Below, piece after piece: positions 33,900-41,813 of a DNA stretch of 64,000 bases. The stretch comes from Nocardioides sp. Root1257 (lineage in GTDB: Bacteria > Actinomycetota > Actinomycetes > Propionibacteriales > Nocardioidaceae). Position 1 is the stretch's first letter. The number at the start of each line of letters is the position of its first letter. A program made the translations under genes and the position numbers. Below the pieces are notes generated by a model. It did no database searches and was not told where the DNA came from. It worked only from the letters and a program-made list of their open reading frames with translations. The stretch is taken from contig NZ_LMDV01000013.1 in assembly GCF_001425175.1 (NCBI RefSeq), forward strand, positions 131,816 to 195,815, written 5' to 3'.

Positions 33900-35304
33900 C
33901 GTCTCGGTCCGGGTCCGGATCACGGCCACCGTCGCACTGCTCGTGCTCGCGGGCCTGGTGGTCGCCGGGGTGGTCGTCGCGACGATCGAGTCCCGACGCG
34001 TCGACCAGCAGATCACCGCCGAGGTCGACCAGGAGTTCGCGGAGTTCTCCAAGCTCCAGGCGAAGGGCCTCAACCCGGCGACCGGCCGGCCCTTCGACAG
34101 CCCCCAGGCGATGGTCCGGCAGTTCATGGAGAGCAACGTCCCGGACGACAACGAGCTGCTCATCGGCTGGTGGGACGACGGCGTCCAGGCCCAGTCGCCG
34201 AAGTGGAACACGATCAGCAGGAGCGCCTGGTTCGCGGACGCCGTACGCCCCCTGCTGGCCGACAACGGGACCACCACGGTCGACTCCGAGTTCGGCGAGC
34301 TCCAGGTCTCCACCCAGAGCGTGACCCAGGGCGACCGGACCGGCGCCCTCGTGGTCGTCACCTTCCTCGACCGCTCGCGCGCGGGGCTGCACGAGACCAT
34401 GCGCACCTACGCGATCGTGGCCGCGCTCGCGCTGCTGCTCGTCACGGCGATGGCCGCGTGGGTGTCGGGCCGGCTGCTCTCGCCGCTGCGCACGCTGCGC
34501 GAGACCGCCGACGAGATCTCCGAGAACGACCTCTCCCAGCGACTGCCGGTCACCGGCAACGACGACCTCACCGCGCTGACCCGGACGTTCAACGGCATGC
34601 TCGAGCGGCTGGAGGCGGCGTTCGTCGGCCAGCGCCAGTTCCTCGACGACGCCGGTCACGAGCTCAAGACGCCGCTGACCGTGCTGCGCGGGCACCTCGA
34701 GCTGCTCGACACCGGCAACCCCGACGACGTCGCGGAGACCCGGCTGCTGCTGCTCGACGAGATCGATCGGATGTCCCGCCTGGTCGGCGACCTGATCCTG
34801 CTCGCCAAGAGCGACCGGCCCGACTTCCTCCAGTCCTCGCCGGTGGACCTCGGCGGCCTGACCCTCGACCTGGTCGCGAAGGCGCGCGGGCTCGGCGATC
34901 GCGACTGGGTCCTGGACGACAGCGCCGACGTCAAGATCGTCGCCGACCAGCAGCGGCTCACCCAGGCGGTGCTGCAGCTCGCCGACAACGCGGTCAAGCA
35001 CACCCGGGACGGCGACACCGTCGCGATCGGCTCCTCGGCGACCGCGACCGAGGCCCGCCTGTGGGTCCGCGACACCGGGACCGGCGTACCGCCCGAGGAC
35101 CGTGAGCTGATCTTTGAACGTTTCGGCCGCTCCGCCGTACCCCCTGGTGACGAGGGCTTCGGTCTGGGCCTCTCCATCGTCGGGGCCGTCGTGCGGGCGC
35201 ACGGCGGGACCGTGACGGTGGAGGACGCCGAGCCGCCGGGCGCCCGGTTCGTCGTGACCCTGCCCAGGACCAAGACGCTGGAGGACGAGTGGCCCGCATC
35301 CTGA
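33886..35304 (+). CDS. Sensor histidine kinase with HAMP domain (OmpR-type system)
   Basis: A kinase of about 472 aa. The start is placed at GTG 33886 (GTG 33880 is possible), overlapping the Asp/His-rich gene by 14 bp. The first helix (ITATVALLVLAGLVVAGVVV) is followed by an extracytoplasmic sensor region of about 140 residues, a second helix (YAIVAALALLLVTAMAAWV) and a HAMP linker (LRTLRETADEISENDLSQRL). The HisKA box FLDDAGHELKTPLTVLRG carries the phospho-His, and the HATPase has QLADNAVKHTRDG, VRDTGTGVPPED and GFGLGLSIV. The layout resembles MprB/CseC-like envelope-stress kinases. The extracytoplasmic loop has no recognised fold. Confidence 0.93.
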   Translation: MARTSVSVRVRITATVALLVLAGLVVAGVVVATIESRRVDQQITAEVDQEFAEFSKLQAKGLNPATGRPFDSPQAMVRQFMESNVPDDNELLIGWWDDGVQAQSPKWNTISRSAWFADAVRPLLADNGTTTVDSEFGELQVSTQSVTQGDRTGALVVVTFLDRSRAGLHETMRTYAIVAALALLLVTAMAAWVSGRLLSPLRTLRETADEISENDLSQRLPVTGNDDLTALTRTFNGMLERLEAAFVGQRQFLDDAGHELKTPLTVLRGHLELLDTGNPDDVAETRLLLLDEIDRMSRLVGDLILLAKSDRPDFLQSSPVDLGGLTLDLVAKARGLGDRDWVLDDSADVKIVADQQRLTQAVLQLADNAVKHTRDGDTVAIGSSATATEARLWVRDTGTGVPPEDRELIFERFGRSAVPPGDEGFGLGLSIVGAVVRAHGGTVTVEDAEPPGARFVVTLPRTKTLEDEWPAS

Positions 35305-35957
35305 TCGTCGAGGACGAGGAGCGCATCGCCGCGTTCGTGTCGAAGGGGCTGCGTGCCGACGGGCACGTCACCACCTGCGTGGGCGACGGCCGCCACGGCC
35401 TGGAGCACGCGCTGAGCGACGACTTCGACCTGATGGTGCTCGACATCGGGCTGCCCGGCATCGACGGCTTCGAGGTGCTCGACCGGCTCCGCTCGCAGGG
35501 CTCCCAGCTCCCGGTCATCGTGCTCACGGCCCGCGACTCCGTCGGCGACACCGTCTCGGCGCTCGAGGGCGGGGCCGACGACTACATGCCCAAGCCGTTC
35601 CGCTTCGCCGAGCTGCTCGCCCGGATCCGGCTCCGGCTGCGCCAGCACGGCGACGGCAGCCGGACGGCCGTCGATGTCATGGAGTCCGGCGGCGTGCGCC
35701 TCGACGTACGCAGCCGGCGCGCCGACGTCGCCGGGCGCGAGGTCGAGCTCTCCGCCCGCGAGTTCGCGCTCGCCGAGATGTTCATGGTCAACGCCGGCCA
35801 GGTGCTCTCCCGCGAGCAGCTCCTCGACCAGGTCTGGGGCATGGACTTCGACCCGGGCTCCAACGTGGTCGACGTGTACGTCGGCTACCTGCGCAAGAAG
35901 CTCGGACCCACCGCGATCGCGACGGTGCGAGGAATGGGCTACCGCTTCAACCGCTGA
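35289..35957 (+). CDS. Response regulator, OmpR/PhoB family
   Basis: A 222-aa regulator from GTG 35289, overlapping the kinase by 16 bp. The receiver has EDEER at the start, phospho-acceptor Asp in LMVLDIGLPGIDG (about residue 51), Thr in VLTARDS and Lys in YMPKPF. The winged-helix domain (VELSAREFALAEMF, SREQLLDQVWG, VDVYVGYLRKKLG) binds tandem direct repeats in this family. The CTCATSG pairs upstream of both Asp/His-rich genes fit that mode of binding, so it probably activates or represses them as well as its own operon (inference). Confidence 0.93.
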   Translation: MARILIVEDEERIAAFVSKGLRADGHVTTCVGDGRHGLEHALSDDFDLMVLDIGLPGIDGFEVLDRLRSQGSQLPVIVLTARDSVGDTVSALEGGADDYMPKPFRFAELLARIRLRLRQHGDGSRTAVDVMESGGVRLDVRSRRADVAGREVELSAREFALAEMFMVNAGQVLSREQLLDQVWGMDFDPGSNVVDVYVGYLRKKLGPTAIATVRGMGYRFNR

Positions 35958-36033
35958 CGTCGGGCAGCGGTGAGCCAGCAACCGAAACCTGCCGCACGGC
36001 TCGCCGAAACGGTTGCCTGCTCACCGCCGACCC

Positions 36034-36095
36034 GCAACCAACGGTTGCATTTGGCGACAGCACGGTCTACGGTGATGTGCAACCAAACGTTGCAC
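36034..36095 (+). promoter_or_regulatory. Palindromic GCAACC/GGTTGC sites before the SRPBCC-ArsR operon
   Basis: Two inverted repeats are clear: GCAACC-N3-GGTTGC (36034-36048) and GTGCAA-N7-TTGCAC (36077-36095). Further half sites occur at 35978-36016. They lie within 80 bp of ATG 36115 and are likely operators of the ArsR-type repressor encoded in the operon. Confidence 0.55.
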
Positions 36096-36114
36096 TACGG
36101 AACCGGGAGATCCC

Positions 36115-36582
36115 ATGGAGTACGCAAGCATCGAGCGCGAGATCCACGTCCAGGCCTCGCCCGAGGTGGTGTTCGAGGTGGTCAGCCGCCCCGAGCACCT
36201 CAAGGAGTGGTGGCCCGACGACATCAGCCTCGACTCGTCGGCACCCGGCGCGACCGGTGAGCTGATCTGGGGCGACGACGCGAACCCGCGGGCCAACGTC
36301 GTCGCGATGACCGTCGTCGAGTCGGACCCGCCGCGCCGCTTCGCCTTCCGGTGGACGCACGCGATCGACGAGGAGGCCGAGGTCGGCAACTCGCTGCTCG
36401 TCGTCTTCGAGCTCACCCCGACCGACACCGGCACGTCGCTGCGGATGACCGAGACCGGCTTCCGCGAGATGGGCTGGGAGGCCGCGGTCCTCGAGGCGGC
36501 GTACGTCGACCACGTGCAGGGCTGGGACCACTTCATCCCGCGGCTGCGCACGTACGCCGACCGCCTGGTCGCGAGCTCGTGA
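36115..36582 (+). CDS. SRPBCC family protein (AHSA1-like)
   Basis: A 155-aa helix-grip (START/AHSA1) protein. It begins YASIEREIHVQASPEVVFEVVSRPEHL, has the WWPDD turn, and ends in the long C-terminal helix WDHFIPRLRTYADRLV. GGGAG precedes the ATG by 6 nt. SRPBCC proteins bind hydrophobic ligands in a central cavity. The next gene, an ArsR-type repressor, overlaps it by 4 bp, and a second SRPBCC gene follows. In such cassettes the SRPBCC protein is often the target of the regulator; the ligand is unknown. Confidence 0.85.
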   Translation: MEYASIEREIHVQASPEVVFEVVSRPEHLKEWWPDDISLDSSAPGATGELIWGDDANPRANVVAMTVVESDPPRRFAFRWTHAIDEEAEVGNSLLVVFELTPTDTGTSLRMTETGFREMGWEAAVLEAAYVDHVQGWDHFIPRLRTYADRLVASS

Positions 36583-36959
36583 CCCCCACCGTCGGTCCGG
36601 CGATCGACGACGACCTCTGGTCGGCCGTCGGCGACCCGACCCGGCGCCGGATGCTCGACCTGCTGCTGAGCGGCGGCGCGGGCACCGCCACCTCCCTGAG
36701 CGAGCAGCTGCCGGTCACGCGGCAGGCCGTCGCCAAGCACCTCGGCGTGCTGGACCGGGTCGGCCTGGTGCACGCCACGCCGTACGGGCGGGAGAAGAGG
36801 TACCACGTGGACGACGAGCAGTTCGCGCGCGCCGTCGCGCAGCTCTCCGCGGTCGGGGCGACCTGGGACGCCCGGCTGCAGCGCATCAAGCGGATCGCCG
36901 AGGCGATCGAACGCTCCCAGGACGACACCGACAACGAGAACGACAACGAGAAGAGGTAA
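36579..36959 (+). CDS. ArsR-family transcriptional regulator
   Basis: A 126-aa winged-helix regulator from GTG 36579, overlapping the preceding stop by 4 bp. The pattern LWSAVGDPTRRRMLDLLL then LSEQLPVTRQAVAKHLGVLDRVGLV and YGREKRYHVDDEQF is the standard ArsR fold of the non-metal type that accompanies SRPBCC genes. It lacks the CxC motif of the arsenic sensors. The C-terminus is acidic and Asn-rich (DDTDNENDNEKR). It probably represses its own operon through the palindromic sites at 36034-36095. Confidence 0.9.
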   Translation: MTPTVGPAIDDDLWSAVGDPTRRRMLDLLLSGGAGTATSLSEQLPVTRQAVAKHLGVLDRVGLVHATPYGREKRYHVDDEQFARAVAQLSAVGATWDARLQRIKRIAEAIERSQDDTDNENDNEKR

Positions 36960-36963
36960 GGCA

Positions 36964-37407
36964 ATGGTCGACATCCTGCACCGCGTCGGCGTGGCGTCGA
37001 AGAGCCCCGAGGAGGTCTACGAGGCGCTCACCACCGTCGACGGGCTCGCCGGCTGGTGGACCGACCGGACGACGGGTGATCCCGACGTCGGCGGCACGCT
37101 GGAGTTCCGGTTCATCCCCGGCGGTTTCGACATGGAGGTGATCGAGCTGGAGCCCGCCAAGCGGGTGCACTGGCAGGTCGCCGACGGGCCGCCCGAGTGG
37201 GTCGGCACGCACGTCACCTTCGACCTGTCGGAGGTCGACGGCTACACGATCGTGCTCTTCAAGCACGAGGGCTGGGTTGAGCCCGGCGAGTTCATGCACC
37301 ACTGCAGCACCAAGTGGGCGTCGTACCTGCTCAGCCTCAAGCAGCTCGTCGAGACCGGCGAGGGCGCACCTGCCCCGCGCGACGTGATGATCAGCGACTG
37401 GCACTGA
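36964..37407 (+). CDS. SRPBCC domain protein
   Basis: A 147-aa SRPBCC protein 4 bp after the ArsR gene, with ribosome binding site AAGAGG. Features are the N-terminal strand HRVGVASKSPEEVYEALTTVDGLAGWWTD, the middle VIELEPAKRVHWQV, and the C-terminal helix HHCSTKWASYLLSLKQLVETG. It is distinct from the first SRPBCC protein of the operon. Both probably bind or sense a small hydrophobic molecule. It converges with the Asp/His-rich gene 36 bp away. Confidence 0.85.
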   Translation: MVDILHRVGVASKSPEEVYEALTTVDGLAGWWTDRTTGDPDVGGTLEFRFIPGGFDMEVIELEPAKRVHWQVADGPPEWVGTHVTFDLSEVDGYTIVLFKHEGWVEPGEFMHHCSTKWASYLLSLKQLVETGEGAPAPRDVMISDWH

Positions 37408-37443
37408 GCGCCGCTCGCCGTTCCCGAAGGCTCGGACGGTGAC

Positions 37444-38010
37444 TCAGTCGTCCGAGCCGTGACCGCCGTGGTCCCCGTCGTCGCCACCGTGGTCGCCACC
37501 GTGGTCGTCGCCCTGGTCGTCGTCGCCGCCGTCACGACCGTGGCCGCTGTGGTCGCCGTCGTCGTCCCCGTCGTCGTGGTGGTCGGCGTGGTCCTCGCCG
37601 TGGTCCGAGCCGCGGTGGTCCCCGGCCCGGTGGTCGTCGTCGCGACCCTGGTCGTCGTCGCCCTGGTCGTCGCGGTCGCCGCCGTGGTCGTCACCGACGT
37701 CGTGGGCCGGCCCGTCGTCACCGTGGTCGTCGGCCACGTCGTGGTCCGGCCCGTCGTCGGCGCCGTGGCGGGCGTGGTGGCGGGCGCCCGGGTGGTCGTC
37801 ACCCGCGTCGTGGTCCGCGTCGTCGTCGGCGCCCGGCACGTCGGGCGAGGCCGAGGGCGACGCCGTCGGCGAGGTGCTGACGGTCGACGTCGGCGTGGTC
37901 GGGTCGTCGGCGCCGTGGTCGGCCAGGGCTGCTGATCCCTGCCAGGCGACCAGCGCGGCCGCGGCCAGTCCGGCTCCCGCGAGCAGAGGGGTCCTCGTGA
38001 GCTTGTTCAT
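37444..38010 (-). CDS. Second exported Asp/His/Gly-rich protein
   Basis: A 188-aa protein. Residues 1-30 are a signal peptide (TPLLAGAGLAAAALVAWQGSAALA), followed by a Thr/Ser/Pro linker (TPTSTVSTSPTASPS). About 130 residues of Asp, His and Gly follow (DHDAGDDHPGARHHARHGADD and so on). The tail motif DDGDHSGHG resembles that of the protein at 33483, which suggests duplicated or convergent partners of the same two-component system. Metal or proton sensing or buffering at the cell surface is possible but unproven. A strong GGAG ribosome binding site precedes ATG 38010. Confidence 0.75.
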   Translation of the reverse strand: MNKLTRTPLLAGAGLAAAALVAWQGSAALADHGADDPTTPTSTVSTSPTASPSASPDVPGADDDADHDAGDDHPGARHHARHGADDGPDHDVADDHGDDGPAHDVGDDHGGDRDDQGDDDQGRDDDHRAGDHRGSDHGEDHADHHDDGDDDGDHSGHGRDGGDDDQGDDHGGDHGGDDGDHGGHGSDD

Positions 38011-38070
38011 CGTGTCTCCTCGTCATCGTGGTTGCTACGACGACGACCCTCCCGGGCCGTGGTGAGGTGA

Positions 38071-38097
38071 CGATGAGCCCCCGATGAGGGAGCTCTC
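38071..38097 (-). promoter_or_regulatory. Direct-repeat operator, GAGAG plus two CTCATCG boxes
   Basis: On the minus strand GAGAG-N4-CTCATCG-N4-CTCATCG, the same spacing and layout as 33425-33451 (19 of 27 positions identical). It lies 60 bp before ATG 38010, a suitable place for activation by the OmpR-type regulator at 35289. Confidence 0.6.
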
Positions 38098-38107
38098 ACA
38101 CAGCGAC

Positions 38108-39049
38108 TCAGCGCCGCCAGGCGGAGATCCGCCGCGTGGGGGCGTCGGCCTCCGGGGACTCGGTCTGCTCCCAGACCCGGCGCCACTGCGCCACCTGCGG
38201 CCCGGACGGGTCCGGTACGGCGCCGGCGGCGACCCGCTTGCGGGCCTCCCACCACGTGCTCCGGTCCTCGTCGAGCAGGGCGGCGACGGCGTCCTTGATC
38301 CGCGGCGCGAAGTCGCGCACGGACTCGTCGGCCCCGGCCACCAGCGGCTCACCGAAGCGGATCGTCAGCTGCCGGCGCCCCTTCGACGGCCATCCCTGGC
38401 CCCGGGGCATCGCGGCGAAGGTGCCGCGGTGCGCGACGGGGACCACCGGGACGCCGTACTCCTTCGCGAGGAACGCGGCACCCATCCGGAACTTGCCCAT
38501 CCAGCCGTCCGTCGAGCGGGTGCCCTCCGGGAAGATCACCAGGCTCCAGCCGTCCGCGAGCACCTCGCCAGGGGTCGCGGCCATGGTGCCGCCGCGCCGG
38601 TCGATCGGGAAGGTGTTGAAGAACAGCGACGAGCCGACCGCCCGCCACCACGTGTCGAAGAAGTAGTCGGCCGCCGCGGCCACCGCCGTACGCCGGCGCC
38701 ACTCGTCCGGCAGCGACAGCAGGATCAGCGGAGTGTCGAGGTGCGAGGCGTGGTTGGCCACGAAGATGACCGGGCCCTCGACGCGGTCCAGGACGTCGAG
38801 GCCCTCGACGCGGGTCCGGCTCACCGAGCGGAAGAGCGGCTGCAGGCCGCCCTTCTGCGCCACCTCGCGCGCCGCGATCGCGGGCTTGCGGCGCGACCAG
38901 TCGCTCGGGAAGACCGTCGACTTCGCCGGCAGCACGAACTCCTCCGCCGACCGCGGCACCTGCGAGCGCCGGCCCCAGCGCCAGCCGCGCGCGACCTGCC
39001 GGACGTCGTCGATGCCGCCCGTGACCAGACCCTTCGCGGGAGTGCTCAT
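38108..39049 (-). CDS. 1-acyl-glycerol-3-phosphate acyltransferase-like (PlsC)
   Basis: A 313-aa acyltransferase from ATG 39049, overlapping the LarA-like stop by 4 bp. The PlsC motifs are clear: block I NHASHLDTP with the catalytic His-x4-Asp, block III FPEGTRST and block IV VPVVPVAHRGTF. It would transfer an acyl group from CoA or ACP to a glycerol-phosphate or other lipid acceptor at the membrane face. It is the last gene of the lipid operon that starts at 44484. The N-terminal 60 residues lack a membrane helix, so it is probably peripheral. Confidence 0.9.
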   Translation of the reverse strand: MSTPAKGLVTGGIDDVRQVARGWRWGRRSQVPRSAEEFVLPAKSTVFPSDWSRRKPAIAAREVAQKGGLQPLFRSVSRTRVEGLDVLDRVEGPVIFVANHASHLDTPLILLSLPDEWRRRTAVAAAADYFFDTWWRAVGSSLFFNTFPIDRRGGTMAATPGEVLADGWSLVIFPEGTRSTDGWMGKFRMGAAFLAKEYGVPVVPVAHRGTFAAMPRGQGWPSKGRRQLTIRFGEPLVAGADESVRDFAPRIKDAVAALLDEDRSTWWEARKRVAAGAVPDPSGPQVAQWRRVWEQTESPEADAPTRRISAWRR

Positions 39050-40626
39050 CGCACGTGCGCCAGCAGGTGCGGCGGGTTGTGGAGGTAGGTGATCGACGGG
39101 CTGGTGCCGACCGTGCCGGACGCCATCTCGAGCGCGTCCGCGAGCGTGCTCGCCGCGCGGAACCCCAGGCGGGAGGCGACCTTGCGGTCGGCGCCGACCC
39201 AGATGACCTCGTCGACGTGGTCCATCGCGTGCGCCGCCCAGTACCACATGTAGAACGGGTGGACGCCGTGGTAGGCGTGCGAGGTCCGGTAGAGGTGGCG
39301 GTACCAGGGGTCCTCGGCGAACTGCTGCTCGTACTTCTCCCCCACCACCGCCGGGTCGGTCGACTCCGCGAGCACCTCCTCGTAGAAGTCGACGTACGAC
39401 GGGTGGTGCAGCTGGTTGAAGCCCTCGTTGAGCGGGTGGTAGAGGATCACCGCGCCGCCCTTCCGGACGACGGGCTGGCCGAGGTAGGAGTTGAAGTAGT
39501 AGCCGAGACCCATGCAGGTGGCCAGGATCGGGTTCAGCGACGAGTTCACGTTGTAGGGACCGACGTACGGGATCCCCATCACGAGCACGTCGGACTGGCC
39601 CTGCACCTCGACGAGCTGCTGCTGGTGCACCTTCTCGAGCGTCTTGGTGTGCACCGCCTCGACCTCGCCGGCGTTCACGCCGGTGAGCCCGTAGACCGAC
39701 CGCAGGTCGTGGAACATCTTGTGCTTCAGCTTCGCCGGCGCGACCGACAGGCCGCGGCGCATGCCGAGCATCGTGGCCTGGTCCTTGACCGACCACTCCC
39801 ACTCGCGCTTCTGCAGGAAGTCGTAGGGCTTGGGGAAGATGTCGTTGTTGAGCGTCGTCTCGATCTGGAACACCTTGACGGTGTCCTTGATGACGCGGCC
39901 GATCCGCCAGGCGGAGTGGTGCATCGCCGAGTGCTTGTGGTCCATGAAGGACCGCGACTGCACCATGGTCTTGGCGTTGTGGTGGTGCCGCAGCGACTTG
40001 TACGACGCCAGGCCGATGCCGACGGACTTGTGGCCGCCGTCCATGGCGACCAGGTTGACGTTGACGTAGACGAGCAGGTCGGACTCCGCAGCCCGCTTGC
40101 TGATCTCGATGTCCTCACCCTTCTCGGTGGTGCCGAGGTGGGAGAGGTTGTCGCGGTCCTCCGCGTCGAAGTTGTAGAGCTTGCCCTGCGGGTAGAACGA
40201 GCGGAAGACCCGCTCCCCCACGATGTGCTTGAGCTCGGCCGCCGTCATCCGGCGGTGCAGCGCGTTGGCCGCGATCAGCTCGACGTCGTCGACCCCGGCG
40301 TCGGCCGCCATCGTCAGGACGTGCTCGATGATCCGGCCGCGGATGTCGGGCGCGCGCATCGTCGGCAGCGGCAGCGACAGGTCGTCGAACGCGATCGTCA
40401 GCTTCATGCCGGCGAAGAGCAGCTCGGGCAGCGGGTCCATGTCCTGCGGGTGCAGCAGCGCCTCGCGGATCGCCTGGTCGACGTCCGGCACGGCCGGCAG
40501 CGACTCGGGCGGGTAGACGACGCGGGTGCCCAGCGGGAAGTTCTCGAGCCGGAAGCCGAGCCCCTCGTGGACGATCAGCGGAGGGGTGCGGTCGTCGACG
40601 TCGAGGACGAAACCGGGGCGACTCAT
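39046..40626 (-). CDS. LarA-like (lactate racemase domain, DUF2088) protein
   Basis: A 526-aa protein with an N-terminal lactate-racemase-type (DUF2088) domain. Recognisable pieces are MKLTIAFDDLSLPLPTMRAPDIR, ELIAANALHRRMTAAELKHIVG and DLLVYVNVNLVAMDGGHKSVGIG, followed by SYKSLRHHHNAK. True LarA carries a nickel-pincer nucleotide bound by His and Lys residues; the His/Lys-rich GGHKS and HHHN segments may play that role. No larB, larC or larE cofactor genes are nearby. The C-terminal half has no named domain. It is translationally coupled on both sides (ATGA overlaps) in a lipid operon, so its substrate is probably a hydroxyacid or acyl derivative (inference). Confidence 0.78.
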   Translation of the reverse strand: MSRPGFVLDVDDRTPPLIVHEGLGFRLENFPLGTRVVYPPESLPAVPDVDQAIREALLHPQDMDPLPELLFAGMKLTIAFDDLSLPLPTMRAPDIRGRIIEHVLTMAADAGVDDVELIAANALHRRMTAAELKHIVGERVFRSFYPQGKLYNFDAEDRDNLSHLGTTEKGEDIEISKRAAESDLLVYVNVNLVAMDGGHKSVGIGLASYKSLRHHHNAKTMVQSRSFMDHKHSAMHHSAWRIGRVIKDTVKVFQIETTLNNDIFPKPYDFLQKREWEWSVKDQATMLGMRRGLSVAPAKLKHKMFHDLRSVYGLTGVNAGEVEAVHTKTLEKVHQQQLVEVQGQSDVLVMGIPYVGPYNVNSSLNPILATCMGLGYYFNSYLGQPVVRKGGAVILYHPLNEGFNQLHHPSYVDFYEEVLAESTDPAVVGEKYEQQFAEDPWYRHLYRTSHAYHGVHPFYMWYWAAHAMDHVDEVIWVGADRKVASRLGFRAASTLADALEMASGTVGTSPSITYLHNPPHLLAHVR

Positions 40627-41813
40627 CGTGTGCTCCTGGGGTCGAAGGCCACCTTGACCGTGCCGAGACGGCCGGCCGAGTGGGCGTGGTCGAGCGCTTC
40701 GCGCCAACGGTGCAACGGGTAGGTCGCGACGTTCTTGGCGAGCTGTTGGACGGCGTCGGTCGCGGCCAGGTCGGTCGCGATCCGGAAGGACTCCTCGGAC
40801 TGGGCCGACGCGTAGGTGCCGACGACCTCCAGCTCGCGGAACCAGGCGGCGGAGAGGTCGGCCGGGGCCGGCATCCCGGAGAGGACGACCCGGCCACCGG
40901 CGCGGGTCGCGTTCAGCGAGGTCTCGAGCGACTGCTTGCTGCCGACCGCGTCGACGGCGACGTCGACACCGCCCAGCAGGTACGGCGCGGAGTACTGCGG
41001 CTTGAGCTGGAAGGCGCCGGTGGACCGGCGTACCCGGCGCAGCACCTCGCCGGGCGCCACCACCTCGGTCGCCCCGAACTCGCGGGCGAGCTCCTTCTGG
41101 TGGCCGTGCTTGGCGACCACGATGATCTCGCCGGCGCCGGTGAGCTGGCGCAGCGCGAGGGTCGCGAAGAGCCCGACCGATCCGGCACCGCTGACGAGCA
41201 CGCGGTCGTTGCTGGTGACGCCGGCCCGCAGCGCGGTGTGGACCGCGCACGCGAGCGGCTCGATCAGGATCGCCTGCTCGTCGGAGAAGCCCTCGGGGAC
41301 GGGGTGGAGCTGGCTGCGGTGGGCCGCGAGCTGCTGCCCCCACCCGCCACCGGTGTCCTTGCAGAAGCCGGTCTGGAGGCCGGGTGCCAGGTGGCCGACG
41401 GTGATCCGCGAGCACCGGTTGGTCGCGCCGGTCGCGCACGACTCGCAGGGCTCGACGCCGCGCGCGGCGCAGGTCAGCACCGGGTCGACGACGACCCGGG
41501 TGCCGGCCGGCAGGTCCTCGCAGTCGTCGAGCAGCTCGGCGACGACCTCGTGGCCGGGCACGAACGGCAGCGAGACCACGGCCGAGAAGTAGAGGCTGGT
41601 CCTCCCGGACAGCATGCCGAGGTCGGAGCCGCAGATCCCGGACAGCCGGGTGCGCAGCCGCGCCCAGCCCGGCCGCTCGAGGCGCGGCTCCTGGATGGTG
41701 ACCAGCCGCAGCGGCGCGGCGTACCCGGACAGGATGCCGGGCATCCGGCCGCCGATCGCCTTGCCGGCCATGGTCCGCGGCACGGACCGGAACATCTCCA
41801 GCGCGAGCATCAT
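40623..41813 (-). CDS. Zinc-dependent medium-chain dehydrogenase
   Basis: A 396-aa alcohol/polyol dehydrogenase. The catalytic zinc ligands lie in GICGSDLG and PGHEVVAE, and the structural zinc Cys set in CAARGVEPCESCATGATNRC. The Rossmann loop VSGAGSVGLFATLAL binds NAD(P). It should interconvert an alcohol and an aldehyde or ketone. It overlaps both neighbours by 4 bp, sitting between an acyl-reductase fusion and a LarA-like protein, and is a good candidate to handle an aldehyde or hydroxyacyl intermediate of the same pathway. The substrate is not known. Confidence 0.9.
   Translation of the reverse strand: MMLALEMFRSVPRTMAGKAIGGRMPGILSGYAAPLRLVTIQEPRLERPGWARLRTRLSGICGSDLGMLSGRTSLYFSAVVSLPFVPGHEVVAELLDDCEDLPAGTRVVVDPVLTCAARGVEPCESCATGATNRCSRITVGHLAPGLQTGFCKDTGGGWGQQLAAHRSQLHPVPEGFSDEQAILIEPLACAVHTALRAGVTSNDRVLVSGAGSVGLFATLALRQLTGAGEIIVVAKHGHQKELAREFGATEVVAPGEVLRRVRRSTGAFQLKPQYSAPYLLGGVDVAVDAVGSKQSLETSLNATRAGGRVVLSGMPAPADLSAAWFRELEVVGTYASAQSEESFRIATDLAATDAVQQLAKNVATYPLHRWREALDHAHSAGRLGTVKVAFDPRSTR

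Noticed and set aside
36006..36095. Tandem repeat or mobile element in the ArsR promoter
   Set aside because: The GGTTGC/GCAACC copies are irregularly spaced and palindromic, which fits operator sites better than a mobile element.
37459..37935. Valine-rich 158-codon frame on the plus strand
   Set aside because: It is the antisense of Asp codons (GTC opposite GAC) in the Asp/His-rich gene. The minus strand has a signal peptide, ribosome binding site and operator.
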